DNA of 64,000 nt from UBA11475 sp902486425 (GCA_902486425.1 CABTOK010000001.1:1-64000); one strand, 5' to 3'; shown: positions 33,994 through 42,550, counted from the first letter of the stretch. Made by a program: numbers and translations. The notes: generated by a model not told the origin, from the letters alone.

Positions 33994-34103
33994 ATTCTTT
34001 GGGGTGAGGTGCAATTCCTTACCGGCAGTATAGTCTGCGAGCCTTGCGGCACGATTCGGTGCGATTCCGAAACCGACGGTAACAGTCCGGATGGTAAAAG
34101 AAT
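33994..34103 (+). promoter_or_regulatory. FMN riboswitch (RFN element)
   Basis: Conserved blocks are in order: GGGGTGAGGTGCAATTCC, ACCGGCAGTATAGTCTGCGA, GATTCGGTGCGATTCC, CCGACGGTAACAGTCCGGAT. P1 pairs 33994-34000 with 34097-34103. It controls riboflavin uptake through the hairpin at 34115. Confidence 0.95.
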
Positions 34104-34114
34104 CGTTTTTTCGC

Positions 34115-34134
34115 GCCCCGAAAGGGGCTTTTTT
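34115..34134 (+). terminator. Terminator hairpin that also contains the ribU-tsaE Shine-Dalgarno
   Basis: GCCCC (34115-34119), GAAA loop and GGGGC (34124-34128) are followed by T6, and the ATG comes immediately at 34135. The AAAGGGG ribosome binding site is the loop and right arm, so the hairpin can both terminate transcription and hide the site. Confidence 0.88.
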
Positions 34135-35145
34135 ATGAAAAAAATTTTCACTGTAAGAAACATTTCCGGTATGGCGGTATTCGCTGCGCTCGCTTATCTC
34201 ATAAGCTTTATCGAAATTCCGATTTTCCCGTCGGCGAGCTTCTTGAAGCTCGACTTCGCCAACGTGTTCATTATGCTCGGCGGGTTTATGTACGGGGTTA
34301 TACCGGGCATTATAATTAGCGCGATAAAAGAATTTTTGTGCTTTATCACAAAGTCTTCGACGGGCGGCGTAGGGGAAATCGCGAATTTTCTGACGACGCT
34401 TGCGTTTATCGCTCTGCCCGCAACCGTTTACAGATTCAAAAAAGGACTGAAGGTCGTTATTCCGTCGCTTATAGCCGCATGCTTTTTGCAGACGGGGGCG
34501 AGTCTTCTCGCAAACAGGTTTATCAACTTTCCGCTGTTCGGAATAGCGAATTTATTCGGAAGCTTTTTCTGGATAATCATAGCGTTTAATATGATAAAAA
34601 GCGTTTCGGTTTCGATAATAACCGTGCTTTTGTACAAGAGGGTTAACGTGCTGTTTAAAAAAATTCATTTAAAAACCGACGATTCTTCCGTTGACGCTTC
34701 GGACGTGGCAAAAAAGAATAAAAAATCCCGCTATAATACGGACGAATTTATTTCAAAGTCCGAAAAGGAAACGATAGCTTTTGCCGAAAATCTGGCTAAA
34801 ACCCTGAAAAACGGCGATACGGTAAGCTTGTCCGGCGATCTCGGCGCCGGCAAAACCGCATTTACCAAAGGTCTCGCAAAGGGACTCGAAATAACGGATC
34901 CCGTTACCAGTCCCACTTACGCGTATCTTAATGTTTACGGCGATAAGCTGTATCATTTCGATTTTTACAGGCTTCACAGCGGCGAGCAGGCAGAAGCCCT
35001 GGGACTTACCGAATACTTTAACGCGGATAACGTATGCGTGGTCGAATGGGGCGAAAACGTTAAAGAAATTCTCCCCGAAAAGATGATAAAAATAGATATC
35101 GGAAAGCTCGGTAAAAACAAGCGCAGAATAACAGTGACAAGATAA
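34135..35145 (+). CDS. ribU-tsaE: Riboflavin ECF transporter S component (RibU) fused to TsaE
   Basis: This 336-residue protein joins two unrelated proteins. Residues 1-190 are a RibU-type S component: A-A-L-A-Y-L-I-S-F-I-E-I-P, L-D-F-A-N-V, I-K-E-F-L and G-E-I-A-N-F, with five or six helices. A polar linker of about 25 residues leads to TsaE: Walker A G-D-L-G-A-G-K-T (234-241), S-P-T-Y, and H-F-D-F-Y-R-L. TsaE is the ATPase needed for t6A tRNA modification. There is no internal ATG or ribosome binding site at the junction, so the fusion appears real. ATG 34135 was chosen; an upstream in-frame start lies in the riboswitch. tsaB and rimI follow. Confidence 0.92.
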   Translation: MKKIFTVRNISGMAVFAALAYLISFIEIPIFPSASFLKLDFANVFIMLGGFMYGVIPGIIISAIKEFLCFITKSSTGGVGEIANFLTTLAFIALPATVYRFKKGLKVVIPSLIAACFLQTGASLLANRFINFPLFGIANLFGSFFWIIIAFNMIKSVSVSIITVLLYKRVNVLFKKIHLKTDDSSVDASDVAKKNKKSRYNTDEFISKSEKETIAFAENLAKTLKNGDTVSLSGDLGAGKTAFTKGLAKGLEITDPVTSPTYAYLNVYGDKLYHFDFYRLHSGEQAEALGLTEYFNADNVCVVEWGENVKEILPEKMIKIDIGKLGKNKRRITVTR

Positions 35146-35260
35146 CCGCGGTTTGCTTTTGCGGGTAACGGTTCGTCGAAACCGATCCGTAATTTATAAT
35201 AAAGGAAAGAATTCTAATTAAAAAACAAGCATATAGGCGGCGGATAAAACGGAGAGATAT

Positions 35261-35866
35261 ATGAATTATATAGCGATAGACACATCCGACAAACATCTTA
35301 CGATAATAGTAAAAAAAGACGGAAAGTTTTACGAATTTTTTACCGAAGACAGCGGTAAAAAACACTCCGTTATGCTTATGCCCGAACTCGAAAAGCTTCT
35401 TATCGAAGCGGAGATGTCCGTAAAGGACGCCGATTTTTACGCGTGCGTTACGGGGGCGGGATCGTTCACCGGGATAAGAATAGGCATATCCACAATAAAA
35501 GCGTTTATGCTTTCTTCCGGCAAGCCGTGTCTTGCGGTAACTTCGTTCGATACGCTCGCATACAATAAACAAGGTAAAGTTCTCGCTGTGATAGACGCAA
35601 ATCACGACGCATATTACGTTGCGGGGTACGATAGCGGCAAAGTAATTCTTCCGCCGTCGTTTATGCAAAAAGCGGAAGTCGAAAAAGTAGTCCCGGAGTA
35701 CGAAGTCATCGTTTCATCCACGGTAACGCCTTTCGGCGGAGAGATAGTATCGAGATCAGACGGACTTAAAAAGGCAATCGAAAGTAAAGAAACGGAACTT
35801 TCTTCCGATCCGGAATCGCTCGTTCCCGTTTACGTCAGAAAGTCGCAGGCGGAGGAAGGCAGATGA
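35261..35866 (+). CDS. tsaB: tRNA threonylcarbamoyladenosine biosynthesis protein TsaB
   Basis: This 201-residue protein starts I-A-I-D-T-S and has G-A-G-S-F-T-G-I-R-I-G and T-S-F-D-T-L-A. These are the marks of the inactive ASKHA-fold partner that dimerises with TsaD in the t6A complex. It follows the TsaE-containing fusion by about 115 bases and overlaps rimI by four bases (ATGA). The usual fourth member, tsaD, is not in the window. The last 45 residues are divergent. Confidence 0.93.
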   Translation: MNYIAIDTSDKHLTIIVKKDGKFYEFFTEDSGKKHSVMLMPELEKLLIEAEMSVKDADFYACVTGAGSFTGIRIGISTIKAFMLSSGKPCLAVTSFDTLAYNKQGKVLAVIDANHDAYYVAGYDSGKVILPPSFMQKAEVEKVVPEYEVIVSSTVTPFGGEIVSRSDGLKKAIESKETELSSDPESLVPVYVRKSQAEEGR

Positions 35867-36405
35867 CCGCCGAAGAAAAAAACAATGAAGACTTAACGAG
35901 TCTTTCGGGTTATACGATAAGAGATATAGAAGCGTCGGATATAGAGAATATCGCCGCCATGCACAAAGAAAATTTTTCGGACTGCTGGACGGCCGATATG
36001 ATAAAAGGCTCGTTTTACTCGGACGGGTTTTACGGCGGACTTATAGAAACGACGTGTACTCCGGAACAAAAAAAAGGAACCTGTGTCGCCGAAACTGCTC
36101 CGCAACCCGAAAACAAGACGAAGAAAATCGCCTGTACGGTTATGTTTTCTTCGGTACTGGGCGAAGCGGAACTATTATCCGTGGTGACAGAGAGATCTTT
36201 CAGAAGAAAAGGTCTCGGAGAAATTTTATTAAAAAGATATTCCGACAAGCTGAAAGAGGACGGGGAAAAGACGATTTTTTTAGAAGTCAGAGAGAGTAAC
36301 AAAGCGGCGATTTTGCTTTACGATAAGCTCGGCTTCGTAAAAATATCCGAAAGAAAAAAATATTACGGTGAAGAGACCGCTGTTATAATGCGGAAGGAGT
36401 TATAA
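35863..36405 (+). CDS. rimI: RimI-type ribosomal-protein alanine N-acetyltransferase
   Basis: The 180-residue GNAT-fold protein has R-D-I-E-A-S-D-I near the start, the acetyl-CoA loop R-R-K-G-L-G at about residue 113, then L-E-V-R-E-S-N-K-A-A-I-L-L-Y and Y-Y-G-E-E-T-A-V-I-M. The standard target is ribosomal protein S18. Residues about 60-85 form an unusual polar, cysteine-containing insertion that lengthens the protein relative to the common 150 residues. Its start overlaps the tsaB stop, which is the common tsaB-rimI order. Confidence 0.92.
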   Translation: MTAEEKNNEDLTSLSGYTIRDIEASDIENIAAMHKENFSDCWTADMIKGSFYSDGFYGGLIETTCTPEQKKGTCVAETAPQPENKTKKIACTVMFSSVLGEAELLSVVTERSFRRKGLGEILLKRYSDKLKEDGEKTIFLEVRESNKAAILLYDKLGFVKISERKKYYGEETAVIMRKEL

Positions 36406-37155
36406 ACGGACGTAAAAGTTAATTCCGTTACCGCCGAAAAAGGAAGTCTTTTGTTCTTGCACGGCTACCTTGCCGACAAAAGGACTTTTTATCATCAACT
36501 TAAATTTTTCGAAAAATTTTATCCGTGTTACGCGTTCGATATGTCGGGATTCGGTACTTCTTCCGAGCCGTCTTATCCTTACGATTTGTCCGATTATCGC
36601 GACGAAGTATTTTCGTACATAGACAGAAACGGTCTTAAAAACGTTTCGGTTATAGCACACTCTTTCGGCGCGAGAGTCGCCGTAAAGTGCGAACTTTTTA
36701 AGCCGACTTTCAGTAAAGCCGTTCTGACCGGCGCGGCGGGACTCAAACCTAAGTTCAGCCTGAAAACGTTTGTAAAAAAGACTTATTATAAAGTGGTAAA
36801 GAATTTTTTGAGCGAAGAGAAAAAACTCGACTTTTTTTCGGAAGATTATAAAAATTCTTCGCCGCTCATGCGCCAAAGCCTCATAAAAATAGTGAACGAG
36901 ACTTTCGATAAATCTCTGACCGTTTTTAAACCGGAAACGCTTTTTATCTTCGGCGAAAACGATACCGCAACTCCCGTCTATATGGGTAAAAGGTATCTTA
37001 AAAAGACACCGGAAGGGAAACTCGTTATTATGAAAAACGCCGGGCATTTCGCTTTCATCGATCGCCCGGACGCGTTCAACGAAGAAGTTTTTGCTTTTTT
37101 AACGGATAGCGCCGCTTCTCGTGGCGGTTATAAAAACGGAATAAAGATAATCTGA
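36406..37155 (+). CDS. Alpha/beta hydrolase, apparent ACG start
   Basis: The hydrolase core is clear: F-L-H-G-Y, nucleophile elbow I-A-H-S-F-G-A, an aspartate in G-E-N-D, and the histidine in N-A-G-H-F-A-F. The only conventional start (TTG 36451) would cut off the strand before H-G and has no ribosome binding site. A strong GGAAGGAG ends about six bases before an in-frame ACG at 36406, directly after the rimI stop, and this gives a normal N terminus (D-V-K-V-N-S-V-T-A-E-K). The gene may use ACG, or carry an ATG-to-ACG change. It belongs to the tsaB-rimI operon; the substrate is unknown. Confidence 0.75.
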   Translation, partial: TDVKVNSVTAEKGSLLFLHGYLADKRTFYHQLKFFEKFYPCYAFDMSGFGTSSEPSYPYDLSDYRDEVFSYIDRNGLKNVSVIAHSFGARVAVKCELFKPTFSKAVLTGAAGLKPKFSLKTFVKKTYYKVVKNFLSEEKKLDFFSEDYKNSSPLMRQSLIKIVNETFDKSLTVFKPETLFIFGENDTATPVYMGKRYLKKTPEGKLVIMKNAGHFAFIDRPDAFNEEVFAFLTDSAASRGGYKNGIKII

Positions 37156-37330
37156 CGGCATTCTGCCGGATAAAGAGAATGGAGTTGTTGAGTAAAAAGA
37201 TGGAAAAGAGCCGTTAAATATTTGGGTTATAAAATCCGTTTTTAATTTAAAAACAAAACACAGATAGCGGAAAATCTTTCGTAACCGTAAATCTTAATCC
37301 GACAGGTATTCTTGTCGGAACGGAGGAAAA

Positions 37331-38977
37331 ATGTTTGGACTTACAAATACTCTCGTATATATTGCAATAAGCGTTCTGAACGCGATACTTTTGTTCTTCG
37401 CGTCGGGGAAGTTTCTTTTAGGCATGCAGCAGTTAGGATATAAAGGCTACCGCTACATACGCTGGGTTCTTTCGAGAAAAAACACCTATCTTTCGAGATT
37501 GTATCTCTTATCGCTGCTCGGATTTTTATTCTTTATGATTTTAGGAATAACTTTCGCTCCCGTAGTCGGCGATAAGTTTTATTCGTATACGGGGTTTGTC
37601 GCGTATATCTTCTTTATTTCGGTTTATATCGGGACGGAGAAGAACGTAAACGAAAAACTTCCGCTCAAAAAAACGAGAAGACTTATCCGTCTCGAGGTCG
37701 TTTATACCATTCTTCTCGCGCTGCTTTCTTTCGCGCTGGTACTTCTCATAAATGCGATAGGTCTTTCGTTTACAGGCAAGACGGAAGAAGTATACGATAT
37801 ATTAAAGTACGCTTTCGTCGCGCTTACGCCGATGTTCGTTCCGTTTATACTTTATCTCGCTTATGCGATGACGAAGCCTTTCGAAGACGCAAATAACCGC
37901 CGCTACGTCAAAAAGACCAAAGAAGTCTTAAAACAGTCCGATATAATAAAAATAGGCATTACGGGCAGTTACGGCAAGACGAGCGTAAAAGAAATTTTGA
38001 AAACCATACTTTCGGTAAAGTACAGAGTTCTCGCAACGCCCGAGTCTTATAACACGCCTCTCGGAATAGCTCTTTCGGTAAAACAGCTCGATTCCACTTA
38101 CGACGTGTTCATTGCGGAAATGGGCGCGAGACAGGTCGGCGATATAAGAGACCTTGCAAGGCTTGTCGATCCCGATATAGCCGTCCTGACCGGAGTGAAC
38201 GAACAGCATCTCGAGAGCTTCGGCACGGCGGAAGACATAAAAAATACAAAGTTCGAACTTTTCGATAACTTAAAGCCGGGAGGAAAGGCTTTCTTTAACG
38301 TAGAGGGCGAAGCCGCAAAAGAACTTTCGGAAAGATTCAAGGGCGAAAAGTATTGCATTTCGGCGGAGAACGGTCCCGTTACCGCAAAAAACGTTACCGT
38401 CGGGAGGGACGGACTCACCTTTGACGTATGTATCGAAGGCGAAAAGCCTTTCAGAGTTTCAACCACGCTTTTAGGCAAACATTCGGTATCTAATATTCTT
38501 CTCGCGATAGCCGTCGCATATAATATGGGGCTTACTCCCAAAGAACTTTTTGTCGGAGTAACGAGACTTTATTCGATAAAGCATCGCTTGCAGGTTCTTC
38601 CGAATTTCGGCGGAGTAACCCTTATAGACGACAGTTACAACTCTAACTTCGACGGAGCGAAAAGCGCGCTGGAAGCGATAAAAGATTTCGACGGAAGAAA
38701 AGTTATAATCACACCTGGACTCGTCGAACTCGGCAGAAATCAGTTCGAACTTAACTTTAAACTCGGAGAAGAAATAGCGAAGGTCTGCGACGTTCTTATA
38801 GTTTCGGCAAAAACCAATGCGGAAGCTCTTATCGAAGGTTTCAGAAACGGCGGCGGGGATAACAAGAACATACACTACTTCAAAAACGTCGGACTAGTAA
38901 AGGACCATCTTAAAGAGTTTGTCGAAAAGGGCGACGTAGTTCTTTTCGAAAACGACCTTCCCGATACTTACGAATAA
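37331..38977 (+). CDS. murF: MurF-like Mur ligase fused to a five-helix membrane domain
   Basis: The 548-residue protein has five predicted helices in its first 190 residues. The Mur ligase ATPase domain then begins at once (G-I-T-G-S-Y-G-K-T-S near 209, T-P-E-S-Y-N-T-P-L-G, E-M-G-A-R and N-E-Q-H), followed by the C-terminal domain with I-D-D-S-Y-N-S-N-F. The motifs fit MurF, which adds D-Ala-D-Ala to the peptidoglycan precursor. The usual MurF N-terminal substrate-binding domain is missing and the membrane domain stands in its place. ddl follows, which makes D-Ala-D-Ala. GGAGG and a small hairpin (37299-37318) precede the start. Confidence 0.88.
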   Translation: MFGLTNTLVYIAISVLNAILLFFASGKFLLGMQQLGYKGYRYIRWVLSRKNTYLSRLYLLSLLGFLFFMILGITFAPVVGDKFYSYTGFVAYIFFISVYIGTEKNVNEKLPLKKTRRLIRLEVVYTILLALLSFALVLLINAIGLSFTGKTEEVYDILKYAFVALTPMFVPFILYLAYAMTKPFEDANNRRYVKKTKEVLKQSDIIKIGITGSYGKTSVKEILKTILSVKYRVLATPESYNTPLGIALSVKQLDSTYDVFIAEMGARQVGDIRDLARLVDPDIAVLTGVNEQHLESFGTAEDIKNTKFELFDNLKPGGKAFFNVEGEAAKELSERFKGEKYCISAENGPVTAKNVTVGRDGLTFDVCIEGEKPFRVSTTLLGKHSVSNILLAIAVAYNMGLTPKELFVGVTRLYSIKHRLQVLPNFGGVTLIDDSYNSNFDGAKSALEAIKDFDGRKVIITPGLVELGRNQFELNFKLGEEIAKVCDVLIVSAKTNAEALIEGFRNGGGDNKNIHYFKNVGLVKDHLKEFVEKGDVVLFENDLPDTYE

Positions 38978-39067
38978 GTTTGAGGATATTATTCCGCATT
39001 TAATACGCATTTTATACGAGCGTAAATTCATATAAGCGAAAGATTTTTCTATCTTAAGACAAATAAT

Positions 39068-39105
39068 AAAGGCACCGAAGACGTAAAAAACGGAGGTGCT
39101 TTTTT
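39068..39105 (+). promoter_or_regulatory. Terminator-like hairpin enclosing the ddl Shine-Dalgarno
   Basis: The arm AAAGGCACC (39068-39076) pairs with GGTGCTTTT (39095-39103), followed by more T, with the ATG at 39107. The GGAGGT ribosome binding site (39092-39097) overlaps the right arm. This is the same layout as at ribU-tsaE, but no riboswitch aptamer was recognised upstream. Confidence 0.55.
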
Positions 39106-39106
39106 A

Positions 39107-40228
39107 ATGAAAAATATTTTATTCGTATTCGGCGGAAGATCGTGCGAGAGCGACGTTTCCGTTTTGACGGGGCTTCTTGCGATGAGCGCGGCGGACGGCG
39201 GAAAATATAACGCGGTCCCGCTTTATATTTCAGCTTCCGGCGAATTCTTTACCGGCGATAAACTTAAAAGTCTCGAAACGTTTAAAAATGCGGACGGCAA
39301 TTTTAGTAAAGTTGCCGTAAAAGCGACTTTTGTTCCGCCCGACAAAGCCGTTTATACTATCAGAAAGGGCAAACTTATCCGCGGCGAAGTTATTTCCGCA
39401 ATAGTCGACTGTTGTCACGGCGGCGCAGGCGAAGACGGTTCGCTTTCCGGGTATTTCGCTTTTTTCGGCGTTCCCGTATGTTCGCCAGGCGTTCTCGCCG
39501 GAGCGGTTTCGATGGATAAGGCTGCGACCAAGACGTTTTTAAAAGCCATCGGAGTTTTAACGCCGGACTTTATAAAAATTCCTGCAATAGAAGACAGAGA
39601 CGAAGCGGTAAAAACCGTAAAGAAAAGACTCGGCTACCCGGTTATAGTAAAGCCTTTGACTCTCGGTTCGAGCGTGGGGATAGGAGTAGCATTAAACGAA
39701 GCCGAACTTAACGAAAGAATGAATTACGCGTACCGTTTCGACGATACCGTTATCGTCGAAGAATACCTTGCGGGAGCTGAAGAGTTTAATTGCGCGGCAT
39801 ATAAAAAGGACGGTAAAGTCGTCGTTTCGGAGTGTGAAAGGCCTGTTTTTAAGGGCAATATATTATCTTTCGACGACAAATATCTTTGCGGCAAACGCGA
39901 ATTCCCCGCAAAGATAAAAAAGGAGCTTTCGGACAAAATAAAAGCGGTTACTTTAAAGGTATACGGCGCTCTCTCTTTTACGGGAATAATCAGAATAGAT
40001 TATCTTTATCATAGCGGCAAGCTTTATTTAAACGAAATAAATTCCGTTCCCGGTTCGCTCGCTTTATATCTGTTCTCGGAAGATCCCAAAAACTTCAAAA
40101 CGGTGATAACCGATATTATAGAAGAAGGCGAAAGGGAATTCAACCGCAAAAATTCCGCGATAAAGAGCATAAAAACGGGAATATTTTCGTCTTCCGGGAG
40201 CAAGGGCTCGAAAGGAGCTAAAAGGTAA
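39107..40228 (+). CDS. ddl: D-alanine--D-alanine ligase
   Basis: This 373-residue ATP-grasp enzyme opens with F-V-F-G-G-R-S-C-E-S-D-V-S, has V-K-P-L-T-L-G-S-S-V-G, E-E-Y-L-A-G-A-E-E and ends its core with N-E-I-N-S-V-P-G-S. It joins two D-alanines for peptidoglycan. The N-terminal motif has E-S-D where the family usually reads E-H-E or E-x-x. About 30 basic Ser/Gly/Lys-rich residues extend the C terminus. It lies downstream of the murF-like gene, which would use its product, behind a possible regulatory hairpin. Confidence 0.95.
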   Translation: MKNILFVFGGRSCESDVSVLTGLLAMSAADGGKYNAVPLYISASGEFFTGDKLKSLETFKNADGNFSKVAVKATFVPPDKAVYTIRKGKLIRGEVISAIVDCCHGGAGEDGSLSGYFAFFGVPVCSPGVLAGAVSMDKAATKTFLKAIGVLTPDFIKIPAIEDRDEAVKTVKKRLGYPVIVKPLTLGSSVGIGVALNEAELNERMNYAYRFDDTVIVEEYLAGAEEFNCAAYKKDGKVVVSECERPVFKGNILSFDDKYLCGKREFPAKIKKELSDKIKAVTLKVYGALSFTGIIRIDYLYHSGKLYLNEINSVPGSLALYLFSEDPKNFKTVITDIIEEGEREFNRKNSAIKSIKTGIFSSSGSKGSKGAKR

Positions 40229-40365
40229 AAAGCCGATTTAAGGCGCGGTCTGGTTTTTATAAAAAAGAGAATTTTGTCGAAGTATCGGGTAATGGAATAA
40301 TTCCGGAATAAAAACAAAAAATCGTTCATAAGATTTCGTGTAGATAAAAAAGCGGAGGAAACATT

Positions 40366-41511
40366 ATGGACGAAGAAACAAAATACGCCGACATGGTCGA
40401 GATACCCGTGGATACCTGCACCGTTACGGTCAAAAAGTCCGCTAAGCGCGGACGGAAAAAGGCTTCTGCCGAAAAGCTCAAACAAAAAGTAATAGACAAG
40501 GTGAACGAGTCCGAAACGTCCGAAGTCGAAGCGGAGAGCTTTAATGCGGCAACCGAAGTTCTTCCGGAACTTAAGGTAAGCGATATAAAAATAACGGAAG
40601 AATCTGAAAATAATCCGGATGTCGGCGCGGATTCGGCGATACAGGACGAACTTACCGTAGCCGAAACGACGGAATCAGAACAGGAGACGGACGGACTTGC
40701 CGAGCTTAAAAAGGCTATCGAAGAAGCCGCCGAACCCGAAAAACCGAAGGCGAAAAAAGGGAGCTTTATCAAAAGACTTTTCGGTAAAAAAAGGAAGAGC
40801 CAAAAATCGGATAAAGATTTACCCGCTGATATAGCTGCCGAAGGGACGGCCGAACCCGCCGCAGAATCAGCCGGGAATACCGTATCGGAAGATTCTTTAT
40901 CTCAGACTATGGAACGGAATAAAGAAGAAACCGGACAATCGGCGGAATACGAACCGACCGTAAATATAACCGAAAAGGAAGTAAAACCAAAAAAATTCAG
41001 ATGGAGAACGGTTGCCGAAGTTTCGGCAGCGTCGGTTCTTATCGTTTCGGTAATAACCGCGAGCATTTTCGGGGGCAAGCTCGGAATAAACAAACTTTTT
41101 TCAAAGGTGTTCGGCAAAACTCCGTCGGAACCCGTTCCTTATACCGAATACCTTGCGACTCTTCCGTGTATGTCCGGTAGCGTCAGCCTGGAAAACGGCG
41201 TTATAAGCATAGTCAAAAAGGGTTCGGTTTATCCGTCGCTAGACGGCAAAGTTACTTCGGTTACGTCCGAAAACGGTAAATATTCGATTGAAGTCGAATA
41301 TGCGGAAAATCTGAAATCCGTTTATACCGGGCTCGATCATGCGTATAATTCCGTAGGAGACAAGGTTTACCGCAAAGTTCCGCTCGGTTATAGCATAGGC
41401 GAGAAATATACGCTGTGTTTTTATTCCGGGGAAGAGCTTATAAAAGATTACGAAGTCGATTCCGACAAGATCGTGTGGAAGCCCGCGGACGGCGGAGAAA
41501 TCAGGAAGTGA
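40366..41511 (+). CDS. SpoIVFA-like membrane protein with M23-type domain
   Basis: The 381-residue protein has a long Glu/Lys/Ala-rich cytoplasmic region (1-215), one membrane helix (about 225-248) and an extracytoplasmic beta domain with V-Y-P-S-L-D-G-K-V-T-S-V, V-Y-T-G-L-D-H and a final V-P-L-G-Y-S-I-G. This resembles the lysostaphin-like fold of SpoIVFA, without an obvious set of zinc ligands. It overlaps the M50 protease gene (GTGA), the partner that SpoIVFA controls in Bacillus. GGAGGAAA precedes the start. The length of the acidic region is greater than in SpoIVFA. Confidence 0.78.
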   Translation: MDEETKYADMVEIPVDTCTVTVKKSAKRGRKKASAEKLKQKVIDKVNESETSEVEAESFNAATEVLPELKVSDIKITEESENNPDVGADSAIQDELTVAETTESEQETDGLAELKKAIEEAAEPEKPKAKKGSFIKRLFGKKRKSQKSDKDLPADIAAEGTAEPAAESAGNTVSEDSLSQTMERNKEETGQSAEYEPTVNITEKEVKPKKFRWRTVAEVSAASVLIVSVITASIFGGKLGINKLFSKVFGKTPSEPVPYTEYLATLPCMSGSVSLENGVISIVKKGSVYPSLDGKVTSVTSENGKYSIEVEYAENLKSVYTGLDHAYNSVGDKVYRKVPLGYSIGEKYTLCFYSGEELIKDYEVDSDKIVWKPADGGEIRK

Positions 41512-42464
41512 AGAGCAACGTTTTTGCTGGCGGCGGCAAAAAACAAAAAAACAAGTTAAAACCCGCCGCAAAAAAATCAAACGGCAAAACAAGCGGAGTG
41601 AATATTTCTTTTCACCCGCTTTTTTTCGTGTTCGGTCTTTATTATGCGGTTACGGGCAAGCTTTTAACGTTTATAATATACGCCGTCTCGGCGATTATGC
41701 ACGAATTCGGTCATGCCGCCGCGGCTAAGCGAATGGGATACGTTTTAAACTCGATAACTCTGAACGCTTACGGCGCGCGAATATCTGGCAATTTTTCGTC
41801 GCTTAAAAAGTCCGACGGTCTCGCTATCGCCGCCGCGGGGCCGCTATTCAGTCTTTTTATAGCGTTTTTTACGGCGGGGAGCTGGTGGTTTTTCCCCGAA
41901 ACCTATCCGTTTACCGAAATGATTTACGAAGCGAATTTGTCTTTGGGCTTGGTAAATCTCATCCCGATAAAGCCGCTCGACGGCGGTAAAATAACCGATA
42001 TTTTAACCGAAGAACTTTTCGGGAAAAAAGCTAAAAAAATAATCTCGGTTTCGTTCGGAATCATATCGTTTTCGGCTCTTTTACTGCTGTTTTTTTATCT
42101 GGCGGCGAAAAAGAACATTGTCAATGTTTCCATTATATTTTTCGGGGCGTTTATTCTTACCGGCAGTATAGAAAAGGACGGAGCTTCGGAATACGTTTTA
42201 CGGCGGGCGGGACTAAAAAGAGAAGACCTTTATCGCGGAGTCGCCGTTTTAAGGTTTGCGGTTTCGGATAAGACGACGGTAAAGAGGCTTTTCGCACTGT
42301 CCGATTTTTCGCTTAAAAACGAATTCGACGTGTATGACGATAAAGGGTTTATCGGTACGGTTTCGGACGAAGACGTCGAAGCCGCCGCCGAAAGGCGTTC
42401 GATTTATATAACGGCGGGCGACGTTATCGAAGAAACCCGATTGCCCGATACAATGAAAAAATAG
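41508..42464 (+). CDS. M50 (SpoIVFB-like) intramembrane metalloprotease
   Basis: The protein has 318 residues from GTG 41508, which overlaps the preceding stop. The zinc site H-E-F-G-H lies in the first part, and N-L-I-P-I-K-P-L-D-G-G supplies the third ligand. Helices surround both, and the C-terminal region resembles a CBS domain. SpoIVFB-type proteases cut membrane-tethered pro-sigma factors in sporulating cells, but M50 proteases also act elsewhere. An upstream in-frame ATG at 41415 lies within the partner gene and is rejected. The first 35 residues are basic and disordered. Confidence 0.88.
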   Translation: MKSNVFAGGGKKQKNKLKPAAKKSNGKTSGVNISFHPLFFVFGLYYAVTGKLLTFIIYAVSAIMHEFGHAAAAKRMGYVLNSITLNAYGARISGNFSSLKKSDGLAIAAAGPLFSLFIAFFTAGSWWFFPETYPFTEMIYEANLSLGLVNLIPIKPLDGGKITDILTEELFGKKAKKIISVSFGIISFSALLLLFFYLAAKKNIVNVSIIFFGAFILTGSIEKDGASEYVLRRAGLKREDLYRGVAVLRFAVSDKTTVKRLFALSDFSLKNEFDVYDDKGFIGTVSDEDVEAAAERRSIYITAGDVIEETRLPDTMKK

Positions 42465-42550
42465 CGAAAATGGGTTGAAAACCGACGTAAAAAGGGGTAT
42501 AATCAAAGTGTAAATAAAAAGGACAAGCTTTATGGCTTAAAGGAGAAATA

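Noticed and set aside
34009..34134. Upstream ATG-type start for ribU-tsaE
   Set aside because: It lies in the FMN riboswitch; the ATG at 34135 has its own ribosome binding site and gives a normal RibU N terminus.
40229..40365. Terminator between ddl and the SpoIVFA-like gene
   Set aside because: Only weak, poorly paired stems with short T-runs; not strong enough to call.
41415..41507. Upstream start for the M50 protease
   Set aside because: It would overlap the preceding gene by nearly 100 bases and add an Arg-rich segment; the GTGA overlap at 41508 is the usual coupling pattern.
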